Below the pieces are notes generated by a model, which worked only from the letters and a program-made list of their open reading frames with translations, did not search any database and was not told where the DNA came from. Of a stretch of DNA of 64,000 nt, positions 24,346 to 35,766 are shown one piece after another. The position numbers and the translations under genes are program-made. Each line of letters opens with the position of its first letter. Positions within the stretch are counted from its first letter, which is position 1. The stretch comes from Paraphysomonas bandaiensis (Eukaryota > Chrysophyceae): the NCBI GenBank assembly GCA_965644295.1, contig CBFFRP010000167.1:104691-168690 (forward strand). Direction: 5' to 3'.

Positions 24346-24980
24346 TTTGTAAAGGTTAACATGGGTGTGGGCGGTAGGTGCCTCTCTCAGAATCCATTCA
24401 CGTTTCATTTTGGGATGTAAAGATGTAGAAGTGAATTTAGAAGATTATCGTATTTACAAGATACTGATAGTCTGCAATGCATTGAGTAATCTTAATTAAA
24501 AATGCATCAGTGGTATAAACACAATTCAGACTGACAATACTACTCTGCAGTATAGTATACAGTACCATATTGAGTTGGACACTAGAACTCATTGTGTAGC
24601 TACTTGATAAGGTTGGGTCAACTCTCACACAAACGGAATCAAAGCCAAACTAGAGTATGTACGTTTTATATCACAGTGTATGTTTGACGAGCAGAGTAGC
24701 TATCACAATTCTCCACTCTAACACTGCCAACACTTGATGACCAACCAGAGCGTTGCCCCCCAGTTAGTACTTCATACTTCATATACTAGTCCCAGAAATA
24801 CTACTCTTTTCCTACATCTAATATACCCAAGACAGTCCCATAGCAGATTCTAGATAAGAATATGAACTCCAATTTTATATTTACTCGCTTTTGTAACAAT
24901 GTCATCGCCAATTAACACAGGCAACATGTCGTGTCACTCCCAAACGAGTAGGCACGCAATAACGCACGGGCTCCCACAGT

Positions 24981-25682
24981 TTACTTACCTAGGGAAAACA
25001 TGCGAGGTAAAATATTTCGTCCTTTCAGAGCATACTACAAAGAGATTATTCGTGACTCAGAGATAATTTAAAATCCACGTACCTGATAGGCAACAGCTCC
25101 AACGTGTACAGGAACCAAAAACTGCCCATAATAACCCACAAGCTTGTGGTACTTGTGCGCCGGCTTTGCAATAGAGCCATCGGCTTTCGCTGGGCCCTTA
25201 ATTGTTGTAAAAAAGAAAGGCAGCCCTTTCCCAGAATAGTATCCCATCAAAACACCAGACACAGGCATAAAAATCATAAATCCGTACAGCAGGGTGTGCG
25301 TCACATTGGCGGTAAATATTTCCCACGCTTCTCCGGGAACATGTGGGGGAATTTTGGATAGTGCCCGTGATGCCAAGCGCGGTACAAGTAACATACATGC
25401 CAATGTACCACATGACTTGTGATAAAACATCATGTCACCTTTCAACTTTTTATCCTTCGTATTCTGAAACACTTGCATGCATCCAATACTACGCCGCATT
25501 AATACGATATAAAGTATGGAAATATACACTTACCAACCGATAACAGCTCCAGCCATGGCCCAATGAGTGATCTGCATGGATGTAGAGTAGGACTCAACAT
25601 TTTCACTCGCTTTAGTTGAAAATAATTTTCTCAATTGATGAAATCTTTGCTTTGAAAGCGATGTCTTCAGAAAACCAAACAT
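24981..25682 (-). CDS. Mitochondrial bacterial-type cytochrome b561
   Basis: Three exons, 25682-25534, 25488-25083 and 25034-24981, give 202 residues in frame with 45-50-nt introns. The first ~25 residues (MFGFLKTSLSKQRFHQLRKL then FSTKA) look like a mitochondrial presequence: basic, with Ser/Thr and no acidic residue. The heme-b membrane core carries the family histidines in order: ITHWAMAG, FYHKSCGTLACMLLVPRL, VTHTLLYGFMIFMPVSG, then HKYHKLVGYYGQFLVPVHVGA. It ends ALKGRNILPRM. This is the cytochrome b561 / Ni-hydrogenase b-subunit fold of bacteria, not the eukaryotic ascorbate-type b561. It would pass electrons in the inner membrane; its partners are unknown. Bacterial or mitochondrial origin is inferred. 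Confidence 0.88.
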
Positions 25683-26189
25683 GTTCGCTTTGAAGTTGGA
25701 TCAAGATTGCGATAGCGGACTTCAGTTAAGTCAAAGATAGTAACGGTACTGGTATGATATTACAATCACAGACGAGCCTTACAGTCTATCAGTACAACAA
25801 CAACATCTAGACATGTCATATTTTTTATTTCAAAAAAAGAAGAATATCTGCAGCACTGTCAATACAGCCATATACAGGAGTACAAGAAATACTCATATAC
25901 TTGTGGAGTATTTCCAACACATCAAATATCAACAAATTCTCTCTTTTGCGAAAACTATGGACTTTTTCTTCCAGTATATTGATATAAATAGCATTTTTAT
26001 GTACCTATATCGTTGTAATAGGAGGCGTATGTCATCTATACATATAGCTATATCGCAGAGGATAGACATTAACAAATTCTAGGAAGATTCAGCTTATTCA
26101 AAGCTTAACTTCTATTGGAAGAGTGATTTCAAGCAAAGCGTTTGCGGATTATAGTGAAGTTGTGTGTTTAGTTAAGACAGAGAGGCGAT
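25683..26189. promoter_or_regulatory. Shared upstream region, cytochrome b561/GOT1
   Basis: 507-bp divergent spacer, AT-rich, without recognisable genes. No exact copy of the 10-mer motif is present. Confidence 0.4.
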
Positions 26190-26706
26190 ATGGTATTGGA
26201 AGACTCTCAAAAAATAGGAGTTGGTTTGCTGTGCTTGGGTTTAGGGTTTATCTCTATTGGTATGATCATGCTCTTTGATTCCGCGATGATTGCGATTGGT
26301 ATGATCCACCTGACATACAGTTCTTCTGTTTACTTTCAGTTTAGGAAACACCCTCTTCTTATGTGGTCTATACTTTTCAATAGGGCTGAAGCGTACGATA
26401 TCCCTGTTTACAAGGTATAAACATGTTGTAATTAAATAATTTCAATTTCACCTTTTTACTAGGCCAGATAGAATACGTGGAACGATTTGCTTCTTTCTCG
26501 GCATTGCGCTTGTTCTCTTCCGCTATCCTGTTGTTGGTATGATATTGGAGTCATTTGGAATTCTGAATTTATTCGGAAATTTCTTACCTACGATTTTAAA
26601 TTTTGCGAGACAAGTTCCTGGGTTATCTGTAGTGTTAGATTTTCCAGTTGTGTCCCAGGTGGCTGACTTCATCGCAGGAAAGACGCGATCTAAATACTCT
26701 GTTTAG
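26190..26706 (+). CDS. GOT1: GOT1 vesicle-transport protein
   Basis: Three exons, 26190-26298, 26345-26414 and 26463-26706, joined in frame with 46- and 48-nt introns. The first join makes Gly from G plus GA, giving ...MIAIGNTLFLCGLYFSIG, which is the family pattern. The protein of 140 residues starts MVLEDSQKIGVGLLCLG, has four hydrophobic segments and ends in a Lys/Arg-containing cytosolic tail. The third segment contains GTICFFLGIALVLFRYP. GOT1 family proteins sit in Golgi and ER-derived vesicles and act in ER-Golgi traffic and fusion. Length matches the family. Confidence 0.94.
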
Positions 26707-27245
26707 ATGTTGTATTGAATGCATTGACCTTTTTCGTTTTCGAGGCGTGTTGTTGTATTGTTGTATCAATTGTTAACTATATATAATACCCTCGATATTT
26801 TCTGTTAGATTTTAGTTACATGCAACAACATGCGAAGCAAAATTTTCATCGTTGGAATATAAGACTGCACTCCCGTGTGTCATACTATATTGTACATGAT
26901 GATGACGAATCATATATCCATATATATTCCTTATCATTTTATTTAAGTCTACCTTTCCAATGCTTTTCATGTATGCCAACATCTGGCTTGTCACACACTC
27001 AACTTTTAATATTTCAATTCGAATTCACTTGATGCTGTCTTAACAATCTGACGATATTACGATTATCTATTATATAACATAGAAGATATATTTCCCTATT
27101 CTATCACGCTGGTTGGCGAATATTGAAAGTAGTAAACAACAAATGATAAACTTGATGGACTATTAGAGGTCCTATAAAATTAATACATCACTTTTACTTC
27201 TATGTGAGTGCCAACTCCTCACACTGACGAGTCACTCTCCCAATA
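26707..27245. other. Intergenic between convergent 3' ends
   Basis: AT-rich spacer between GOT1 and the phosphatase; nothing recognised. Confidence 0.5.
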
Positions 27246-28371
27246 TTATCCTGATGAATGTGACACAGTGAAGGAGTGAATAATCGTTCCGTCATACGAG
27301 ATGAAATCAGTTACAAGGTTTTCGAATGATTCATCAAATGTGTGTAAGGTGAACCCAGCGGTCTTAGAGTTCCAAAGTGTCTGATAAGAATGGCTTGATG
27401 CCGGGGATATATGTCCCAGTATCTCTTTATCACCAGCAACTTTCCGGGCCATACGATCTCGTACCTGATCGGAGGTGGACACCAGCGCACCTGCACCCGA
27501 AGTGACATATGCACCAGAGTTATCAACGGTATAATGTGTCAGGGTGTGTGCATGGCCGTTTAAGTATAAATCAAAGCCATGAGCTTGAATGAGAGAAGTA
27601 AAATCTTGAACGTCGATTTCATCAGCAGGATGGTGACCAACTATGATCAACCAATCAGCTTCAGGCACTGCGGCTAGCGCCTTTTGCAGCCAGTTGTACT
27701 GCTCTGTACAGTCCTGGGAGATGATATTCTCATGAAACATACATTCGCCCTCGAAATCGTCGTCACTGCTGTCGAGAGAGCATGTTGGATAATCCGAACC
27801 GCAAGGGTCCCAGTATTCAGGGTTGTCACTGCGATAGTCAGAAATGCATGGAGAAGTGTCGAGAAATATAAATGAAATGTAGGTGCTGCTGTCAGGATCA
27901 ATAAGCACGCGGCGAGTGTAGTAGCGGGCATCCATTATCCAATTCTCATTCATCGTACTGTACTCCACCTGGGCTGTTACATTATATCCATACTCGTGGT
28001 TGCCAAGAACAGAGTACCAAGGTATCTGTAGAGACTCCTCGGAATAAGGTTTGACATAATCGACTTCAATCTGATAGTCGCTCGTGTTCTGAATACCGCA
28101 CCAGTAGAAGTTATCACCAACATTTACTACAAACGAAGCCCCCGAAGATGAAGCCGTCTCAGCCATCTGCGAGGAAACTGAGTAGACATTTGTCTCGGCC
28201 TGTCCTCCTAGTGCTGCTCCTCCTGTATGGATAGTAATGAGAGCTATACAGTTATAGTATTACATCTATACAAGTCCTTATGCTCCACTCACCCCAATCA
28301 CCTACAGTTAGGAAAGAGAAGGAGAGCGACAGTGGCAGGGGAGATAATAACAGAAGAACATGGAAAAGCAT
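27246..28371 (-). CDS. Purple acid phosphatase-like metallophosphatase (ACP5 type)
   Basis: Two exons, 28371-28293 and 28222-27246, join in frame (G plus GA) to 351 residues. The start is fixed by a signal peptide, MLFHVLLLLSPLPLSLS, directly followed by the first metal motif (LTVGDWGG, Asp25). Further metallophosphatase motifs come in order: VGDNFYWCG, VLGNHEYG, IIVGHHPADE and LYLNGHAH. These supply the dimetal ligands of tartrate-resistant acid phosphatases. A Cys/Asp-rich insertion sits between GNHEYG and GHHP, and the C-terminus is a short beta-rich tail. Likely secreted or vacuolar, hydrolysing phosphate esters. It forms a divergent pair with the gene starting at 28935. Confidence 0.93.
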
Positions 28372-28934
28372 TGTGTATTATGACTAAACTTGTTGGTCTA
28401 CTTAATGCGGGCAGGATTCTATGGGGATAATCTATAGTGATATTTATATACGGCGGTATACTGGTGCTGTAGACACATTAATGTACTGCTGTACAACATG
28501 TAGACGGGTACATACTGCAGTGGAACAACCCTACACAGGTAGGAACTGTATAACAGTGTAACTGTAATCTACACACCTCAGTATAGTATCGTATCGTATA
28601 GTAGTGGAGTGTATACAGCAGTGTACAGTAGCAGTAGCAGTAGCAGGAGAGTGTGGTATTGGAAAGAACAGTGAGAAGAAGCTCAGAGAAAGAGACTCAT
28701 GTATCACACACGACTCATGTGTCTGTTATGGACACAGACCTCCTCGGCGTGATCTTACTTAGCCAATAACTGACAGTGATCCATCTCACTGCCATTAAAC
28801 AGATTGACTGCATTAACTGTTATTCATACAATACACTGATGACAGTGTCGGAGTGTTGCTACTTACAGGCATACATTTTTACATTAATTATATAATTTGG
28901 TTACTTCTGTGAGTGTTCTGTTGTGACTGTTGAT
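28372..28934. promoter_or_regulatory. Shared upstream region, phosphatase/unknown gene
   Basis: 563-bp divergent region dense in GTATAC and TGTACAG-type sequence, including one exact 10-mer (28485) and a near copy, TACAGCAGTG, near 28615, followed by a short AGTAGC triplet run (CAGTAGCAGTAGCAGTAGCA). No gene. Confidence 0.5.
28485..28494 (+). promoter_or_regulatory. TACTGCTGTA motif
   Basis: Exact copy in the divergent region, 114 bp from the phosphatase ATG and 441 bp from the ATG of the next gene. Confidence 0.4.
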
Positions 28935-31900
28935 ATGCAATCAGACAAGGAGGGGCATCAGTCTAACGACAGGAGTGACGCTGATTACGATCTGATTTCA
29001 CTGTTCGATATGGGGACAGTGTCCAATCAGGAAAATGGACCACCGAAAAAAATCAAATCAGAGTTGGTGTCAATACCCCGGTGTGTTTTCACTGAAAACT
29101 CCGTCTCATATGTCGAAGACAAGATGCTGTCTTATTTTGAAGAAGATATTTGTATTGCTGATCCCCCTCTTTTAACCTCCCGAAGTGAGAGTCGTTTGAA
29201 ACTAAACTTTTCACGTGGATGTGGGAAAGATGAGCGCGATACGGACCACTTTGTAATGCCGTCTCTGCGTTTAGACTACATGGACGACAAAGAGTACAGC
29301 GAACCAGTACGTGACAGAGATAAAATCTGGGCCATAGATTCCCAAAGAAATATTTTAAACAAGGATCCGCCCACAGAAAAGAAGAACGAGCTTGTATGTG
29401 TATACTACGAGTGGTTTCATTTTTTAAATTGTGTTCTACCCAGGCACTTGGTGAGCATTCGAAACCGCCATCTCATCCTCCACTGCTGTGGTGTCCAGCC
29501 CTTCAAACAGCACTACGTAAAAGGTATAAAGAATGCACAGCGAAATTATGACTTATAAGCTGCCTACAGACGAATTTTGCGCCAAGCGGCAGTTATCAGT
29601 GACACCCACTGCTTCGTGGACATTTACGGACTGGGCGTGGCTGGGCGAGTTCTCGCCCCTGGCAGTGCCACAAACCGGTTACTCTTGATTGAAGCGTATT
29701 CGGTGTGGGACAGCACCACCCACAGCCTCGTGTTGCATATTCCTCAACTCAAGGTACATCTGCTTCATTTTATTGCGCACCCACGCATGACCTTTTTTTG
29801 TTAGCGGTTACTTCTCGGACAAGAGCATCTGTTTGTTCCAGGCAAGAAGTATGAACTGGTGCGCGCATTGGTGAGCCTGCTCTACTTCGACTATACCATC
29901 ACATACGAAGCAGTGTCTGATACAGAGGGTATTCCCTTGTGCTTTATAATTCTAAGTTCTCATGCATATATGCAGAGAAGAGCATTATGTCTCGGCCGCT
30001 TTCTCGTGCGAAAACCAAAGACATTATCAATGCAGCACCAAGTACAATCCAGGGCGAGTTGGATTCATGTAATGAGGCGGGTCCAGAGCACGTGGAAGAA
30101 GAGGATTCTCATGACCGACAGGAGAGTGAGGAGGATGTTCCAGGCAGTTGCACTAAAACAATTCACGTGTCACATCTAGAAAAATTTAAGTTACCAGAGA
30201 GTTATCCGCAAAGCATCGCAGATATAATCCGCGCTGTATCCACGAAAGACGCTTTACTTGACACTCTCAGGCCTGGTCTCACACAAACTCTCAGGATTAG
30301 GTACAGTCCTGTTATTAATTTGAAAACTCCGTACTCTCTAATGCTATACAGCTCGGAGAAAAGGATAAATGGCCCTGTGATCCGCCGCCAGGAAGCAGCA
30401 GAAAAATACCGTAAAGAGCAAGCGGAGTTTGAGCGGAAGCGTCTGGCTTGGTTGGCGATTCCAAGACGATATAAAGGGTGGCTTTCCGGAAAGTGTATTC
30501 GTGCACGCGGAAAAATTGTTGTGATGTCTTGCTACAGGTACTGAATGTACTGAAATATTCACAATTCACGCAGTCATGGTTTTTGTACCAGAATGCCGAA
30601 TCGACCATCGGTACTGTCGATAAAAGGCCACGCCGCGTTTGAATGCGCTAAACTCACGCATAATCTCGAACTTGGAAGCATGGGTCTATATTTTGGGATC
30701 AGATTGTCCCCAAAAAAATGGGAAGACGACATCGCGAAATATGTTGTGTCAAGAGCAGCGAAGTTGCTCACGATTGGTACGGTTCTTTTCGATACTGGTA
30801 GTTAACGATGATATGATATTATAGGCGAAGCTGATGTGAGGCAAACCGTGTACATTTCGTACATGGGAAAGAATGGCTCCGAGTCGCAGTTGTCGCCTCT
30901 TCCAACATGCATCGGATTTGAGAAGCGGAGGGGGATTACTTGGGCTAGGTAATACGTAGCATTAGCTTAATGATTTGTACTTATGCCCACTTCAGGGATA
31001 GAGCCCTTCCTGCGCGAGCAAGTTGTGCTCCTGGTGAGTGATGTTCACCCTGTATCATACTTACCTAAAAGTTGTTTAGATATACCTCTTCATCACGAAC
31101 CTCTATGGGTGCAAAGTACATCAGCACTTGGTAGACGCAGTTTGCGAAAGAGGAGGTTGTATGCAGGAGAGCAGTTGTGTGGTACCTGTAGACCACGAAG
31201 GGAAGTAGGACGCCCTAGACGGATACTTACAAGGTTTTCGTGAACTACTTTCATGTTGACATCGTTGTTACGTGTGTTGCAGAGGGAAAAGAATTGGACA
31301 CGTGTATGGTGTTTATTCGTTTTATCTAGCATGTGAACTATGCGATGATACAATAGCCTCAATAGAGGATATAGAACACAGTATTGCGAATAAGGAATTT
31401 GGGAACCAGGTATACTATGACATTGATGAGTCGAAGTGTATGATGTAAATATTCTTAGGAATTACCCCCATGTCTTGGACCAGGGATATCCATTACTGTA
31501 GAAGTTTATTTTCCTGAAAATCCCACTACCGTAGCTGTACGACAAGGTGATGACCTTGGCATTGGGTCATCAGTTCTAGGCGGCCCCACTGTTCTTCGTC
31601 TCGATCTCTCCCGGGGAGATATCTGCCGTCTCGTAGATGATAAGTCGTTGCTTCGCGTAGGTTTTAGACTCGGTCATACTTTCTTTGAAGAAGGCGCATC
31701 GGAGGTAGAAGTCAAGAAAGTGGAGGATGCTTGGATAGCTATAGCCAATACTATAATGAACAAGTGTAGGTGGAGAAGAAAGTTATATCCTGGGAACAGT
31801 GAAGGATATGCTGCGAAGGTGGAAAAAGCGAATGAATTACTGGTTATTAATAGTGTGGACGTTACGGACGAAGTGATTGGTAAATCACGTGAAAAGGTTA

Positions 31901-32724
31901 TATGTCCATTACCCGTGATGAAGGCTCCAATTAGTGAAAACGATGAAGATAGTGAGAATTGGTCTGTTAGCAGCAAAGAAGTTAACGAGGTGTCAATTGA
32001 GTCGGCTCAACCTGTAGCAAGTGTTGAGGAGTTAGTGCTTTCATTACCGACTGTAATATTTAATAAAACGTGCTCTGTGCTCAGTGAGTCGGACAATAGA
32101 TCGGAAGTTGTGTTGCAGGTGTGTTTCTGCTGACTGTGGTGTTTTTTTAACCAATAATGACAGATACTGGTGTGGCAACATGGCATTCACATGGGTGTAA
32201 TATGTTTCGACAGAGAAATGAAGGACATCTACTTTGCACAGTCGGCAGATGAACAGCAAGAAATACTGTGTGTAGAACTGCAGGCATCTGGCCTCGAAGA
32301 AATAGCTATTAATATGTCTTTCTTCGCAGGGAGTCTGACGTATCAAGAAGAAGTAAGAATTATGATTTCAAATATATGGTTTGACAGTGATATACAGAAG
32401 TTGAAAGATGGCACAATAAAGAGATATATCCAAGTTATGAGGGATGCGGATGTCGAAGACACCACGGGTTTTATTAATGATGAGTACGGATCGCAAGTTA
32501 GTACATGTAGCTGCATATTTGTCGTATTTATTTTGTTTTTCCAGGCTGTTGAAGCGTCGCGCAACGCCTCTGAAGCTGCCCGAGCTCGTCAAAACGCTGG
32601 AGTTGTTGAAGCGAAAAAAGCCGAAGAAATTGAGAAAGTGGCCCCTGCTGATATGGACAATGAAAGTGATGTATATCAGTCAGGATCAGGAGAGGAGTTA
32701 CATGATGATGACGTTTTCATATAG
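28935..32724 (+). CDS. Unrecognised multi-exon protein
   Basis: At least eight successive exons close in frame: 28935-29393, 29444-29516, 29560-29753, 29805-29928, 29976-30537, 30592-30776, 30825-30948 and one from about 30997. Coding continues through 31.1, 31.3-31.4, 31.5-32.1, 32.2-32.5 and 32.55-32.72 kb to TAG. ATG 28935 is the first ATG in the frame. The protein, roughly 1,000 residues, has no signal peptide or membrane segment. It has a low-complexity acidic region, a charged helix (EKYRKEQAEFERKRLAWL), a Lys/Arg patch with two Cys (QLCGTCRPRREVGRPRR) and an acidic Ala/Glu-rich end (ASEAARARQNAGVVEAKKAEE). I recognise no domain. It could be two genes, but the frame runs through every junction I tested. 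Confidence 0.65.
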
Positions 32725-32959
32725 TGTTTTAGAGAGTGAAGTGAATATATGTTATGTGAACAAGTGTCGAGTGGCCTATACGTTTTGTTCGTTTGAAAAT
32801 ATTTTCATCGTGTTGTTAAATACACAATATTTTCTAATAATTCACAGTATTTTCGTGGAAAACCAAAAGGAATATACTTACCTATATAAAGTGTATCTTA
32901 CAGGGGGTACCGTTCGTGGTGATAATACGACAGGCCTCAGAGGGTGGAATGTACATTAC

Positions 32960-33083
32960 CAGGGCTGCGTATGAGTTAATTGTCAATTATTGAAATTGCA
33001 ATAATTGAAATTGAGAGACAGCAAGTAATAATTGAAATTATAATTGACTACAACCTGCGTCAATTAATTGATACGCAGCCCTG
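32960..33083. mobile_element. MITE with 13-bp inverted ends, hAT-like
   Basis: Element of 124 bp with perfect 13-bp terminal inverted repeats (CAGGGCTGCGTAT ... ATACGCAGCCCTG). The inside is AT-rich with several AATTGAAATT and CAATTATTG blocks. The flanking octamers TACATTAC and TATATAAC match at 6 of 8 positions, as for an old 8-bp target duplication of hAT elements. Its ends resemble those of the hAT remnant at 54270-54693. Confidence 0.75.
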
Positions 33084-34109
33084 TATATAACACCCTTAAC
33101 AACAATTTATTCGATTGGACGAATGTATATGGCACTAAAGGTAATCTTTCCTCAAAGCAAAGCGGAAAATTTGTGATTTAGCACGAGAAAGAAATTAAAT
33201 CAACTAATGAAGAAAAAACATAGTTTGAGCATGTTATTTTCTCCTTCTTATAAGATGTTAGCTGTCATTGGAAAGAAAACTTGACAGTATGCTGCTGAAT
33301 TGTACTATACAGCTACACAATGTATTATGGTGAGCTCGCTACAGTATATAATAACCCTGGAGAGCAGTGCAATGAAGTGCACTATGCGGTGTGTGTGACG
33401 ACAATACGATGTACGACATACACAGTTCATTATCTATAGTATTCTAGCGTGACGTATAAGCATGTTTATATACAAGCTGTAGGATGAGAAGTCTGTGATA
33501 GAAGGGACAGGTTAGTGGCATGAGCCTTTATTAAAGAGAAAACTAATAACAAAACAAGTTAATCACACTATACATTATCATCAACCTGTGAATTGTTATT
33601 GTCCTACAAACGTAACTTGTTCTTGGGAATAAGTTACCTGGGGCTGCAGTTAGGAAGCAAATCAAGCTATGAGGATGACGCCATTCTAGTGAAGGACACC
33701 AACACAGTGCAGAGGCAATACTAGATATGAGAGATATTGCATCACTTATTGCAGCGACTACTTCGAAGCCTTACAGCAGCGCTGCCTTACCTGCTGGTGG
33801 TTTCAACCGATACACCACAGGCTTTCATACGGTGTACGTTACAACATTCCGCCTGAATGCAAACCCCAACAACACCATGGCTAGTGACAACTACTCAAGT
33901 ATTCATTTCAATCAGATCTCATTGATTGTATATGCTGACCACAACGCCCTCAAGTTCTATATTAAGAACCCCTCTGCTGCTATGTATATGTACGTGATAG
34001 GCGGTCATAGAATTAACTACTAAGCAATCATCATTCCGATGTATCTCTGTATGATATCTACAGTGCTGCTTCTGATAAACGCATTCATGCATGCATGCAT
34101 GTATGTATG
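33084..34109. other. Intergenic
   Basis: Mostly spacer. A 98-codon frame at 33727-34023 (+) begins MRDIASLIAATTSKPYSSAA and has balanced composition but no recognised domain; it could be a small gene or a terminal exon. CATG/TATG repeats appear at about 34085-34115, beside the retroelement fragment. Confidence 0.4.
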
Positions 34110-34905
34110 TATGTGAGGAGAGTTCAGAGGATGCCTCGGAGAGGACGAGAACGAGAAGGCGTTAGCTGCGTGGGAGGCGAATGATCGCAAGCGGCGTAAG
34201 CTGGAAACGAAGCGCCAAGTAGCAAAAGCAAAAGGCACTTTTGAGCAGAGTGTGCTAGGAAAAGACGAGAGGCTTTTAGGCGAGACTGGATAGAGACTCC
34301 TCGGCGCCCTCTGTGTCATCCCGTAACGCAATCTGCACCGGGTCTTCAACCCTCGGATCATAACAGATCGGACGTAACTTCGAGATATGATGCTTCGTCG
34401 TGCCTTTGGTCAAAAGACTCTGCACTGTATAAATTCCACCATCTATTGCCACCACCTTCATGGGGCCTTTTAAATATGGTAATAACTTGCTCGGAGGACC
34501 CTTCCTCAACGAGTTATGGCGATATTCCACTAGCACCAAAGCCCCTACCGGATATGAGGATATACCCTCCGGCATATTAGACTCAATATGATGCTGGTCT
34601 CGGATACGCAAATTCTGTTGTGCATACGCCCTAACCTTATCCTGAGCGACAAAACTGTCTACCAGCTACAATATCGATATTCAATTACTATGATGTCTAG
34701 GAGAATTAGGAAAAGTAAACGCGTTGGAGAGAAGGAAGTTGAGGGGGTTCCAGAGGAACCGAGACCCTCCAGTGTTGTGGAAGGGGAGGAGGCCCCCTCA
34801 ACTTCCTTCTCTCCAACGCGTTTACTTTTCCTAATTCTCCTAGACATCAGAGTAACTGAATATCGATATTGTAGCTGGTAGACACCAAGAGAATGTAGAC
34901 TAGGG
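34110..34905 (-). mobile_element. Rearranged Ty3/Gypsy-like fragment
   Basis: On the minus strand, 34654-34276 encodes the C-terminal end of an integrase. Visible parts are VAQDKVRAYAQQNLRIRDQH, GALVLVEYRH, PSKLLPYLKGPMKVV and KHHISKLRPICYDP, the usual wording of Gypsy integrase tails. Upstream of it, protease, RT and most of the integrase are missing. 34905-34660 instead matches the 5' untranslated and gag-start part of the element at 56776-59085, but folded back on itself (34660-34880). The element is dead. (TATG)n tracts lie at both edges. Confidence 0.75.
34660..34880. repeat. Large palindrome made of gag-start sequence
   Basis: Arms 34660-34746 and 34793-34880 are inverted copies of about 87 bp with few mismatches. 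Each arm holds AGCTACAATATCGATATTCA and the coding piece RRIRKSKRVGEKEVEG. The 46-bp centre carries one gag repeat unit. It formed inside a Gypsy-like element, probably by template switching or break repair. Confidence 0.85.
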
Positions 34906-34934
34906 AATATATGGTTATTATGCATATAAGAATT

Positions 34935-35073
34935 ATGTATGTATGTATGTATGTATGTATGTATGTATGTATGTATGTATGTATGTATGTATGTATGTAT
35001 GTATGTATGTATGTATGTATGTATGTATGTATGTATGTATGTATGTATGTATGTATGTATGTATGTATGTATG

Positions 35074-35105
<32 letters not shown>

Positions 35106-35283
35106 TGTATGTATGTATGTATGTATGTATGTATGTATGTATGTATGTATGTATGTATGTATGTATGTATGTATGTATGTATGTATGTATGTATGTATGT
35201 ATGTATGTATGTATGTATGTATGTATGTATGTATGTATGTATGTATGTATGTATGTATGTATGTATGTATGTATGTATGTATG

Positions 35284-35314
<31 letters not shown>

Positions 35315-35698
35315 GTATGTATGTGTATGTATGTATGTATGTATGTATGTATGTATGTATGTATGTATGTATGTATGTATGTATGTATGTATGTATGTAT
35401 GTATGTATGTATGTATGTATGTATGTATGTATGTATGTATGTATGTATGTATGTATGTATGTATGTATGTATGTATGTATGTATGTATGTATGTATGTAT
35501 GTATGTATGTATGTATGTATGTATGTATGTATGTATGTATGTATGTATGTATGTATGTATGTATGTATGTATGTATGTATGTATGTATGTATGTATGTAT
35601 GTATGTATGTATGTATGTATGTATGTATGTATGTATGTATGTATGTATGTATGTATGTATGTATGCATGTATGTATGTATGTATGTATGTATGCATGT
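34935..35698. repeat. (TATG)n microsatellite, about 764 bp
   Basis: Nearly pure TATG repeat with a few interruptions (near 35073, 35313, 35321, 35666 and 35692). Open frames of repeated MYVC or IHTY through it are artefacts. It ends 68 bp before the ATG of the ACMSD-like gene. Confidence 0.98.
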
Positions 35699-35766
35699 TG
35701 CTTATGGTTGTTATGGTGGTATAGTGTATGGTACAGTGTATCATATCATAGTGTAGTGTACTAACG

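Larger units (their letters stand above)
23504..24980. other. Intergenic, with dispersed repeats
   Basis: Contains the upstream region of the secreted-protein gene, the 10-mer motif at 23612, and repeat pieces at 24121-24190 and 24245-24345. No gene is supported. Confidence 0.5.

Noticed and set aside
26299-26320. A 22-nt intron in GOT1
   Set aside because: An acceptor at 26319-26320 keeps the frame but inserts residues that break the family alignment; the acceptor at 26343-26344 gives a normal 46-nt intron and the expected AIGNTLFL.
34935-35698. CRISPR or other spaced repeat array
   Set aside because: No spacer structure: repeats are contiguous 4-bp units. The other tandem arrays (102, 161, 233 and 548 bp) also lack unique spacers, and the genome is eukaryotic.
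34659-35764. Long open frames of repeated MYVC and IHTY
   Set aside because: They are translations of the (TATG)n microsatellite on both strands, which has no stop in some frames. They carry no gene signal.
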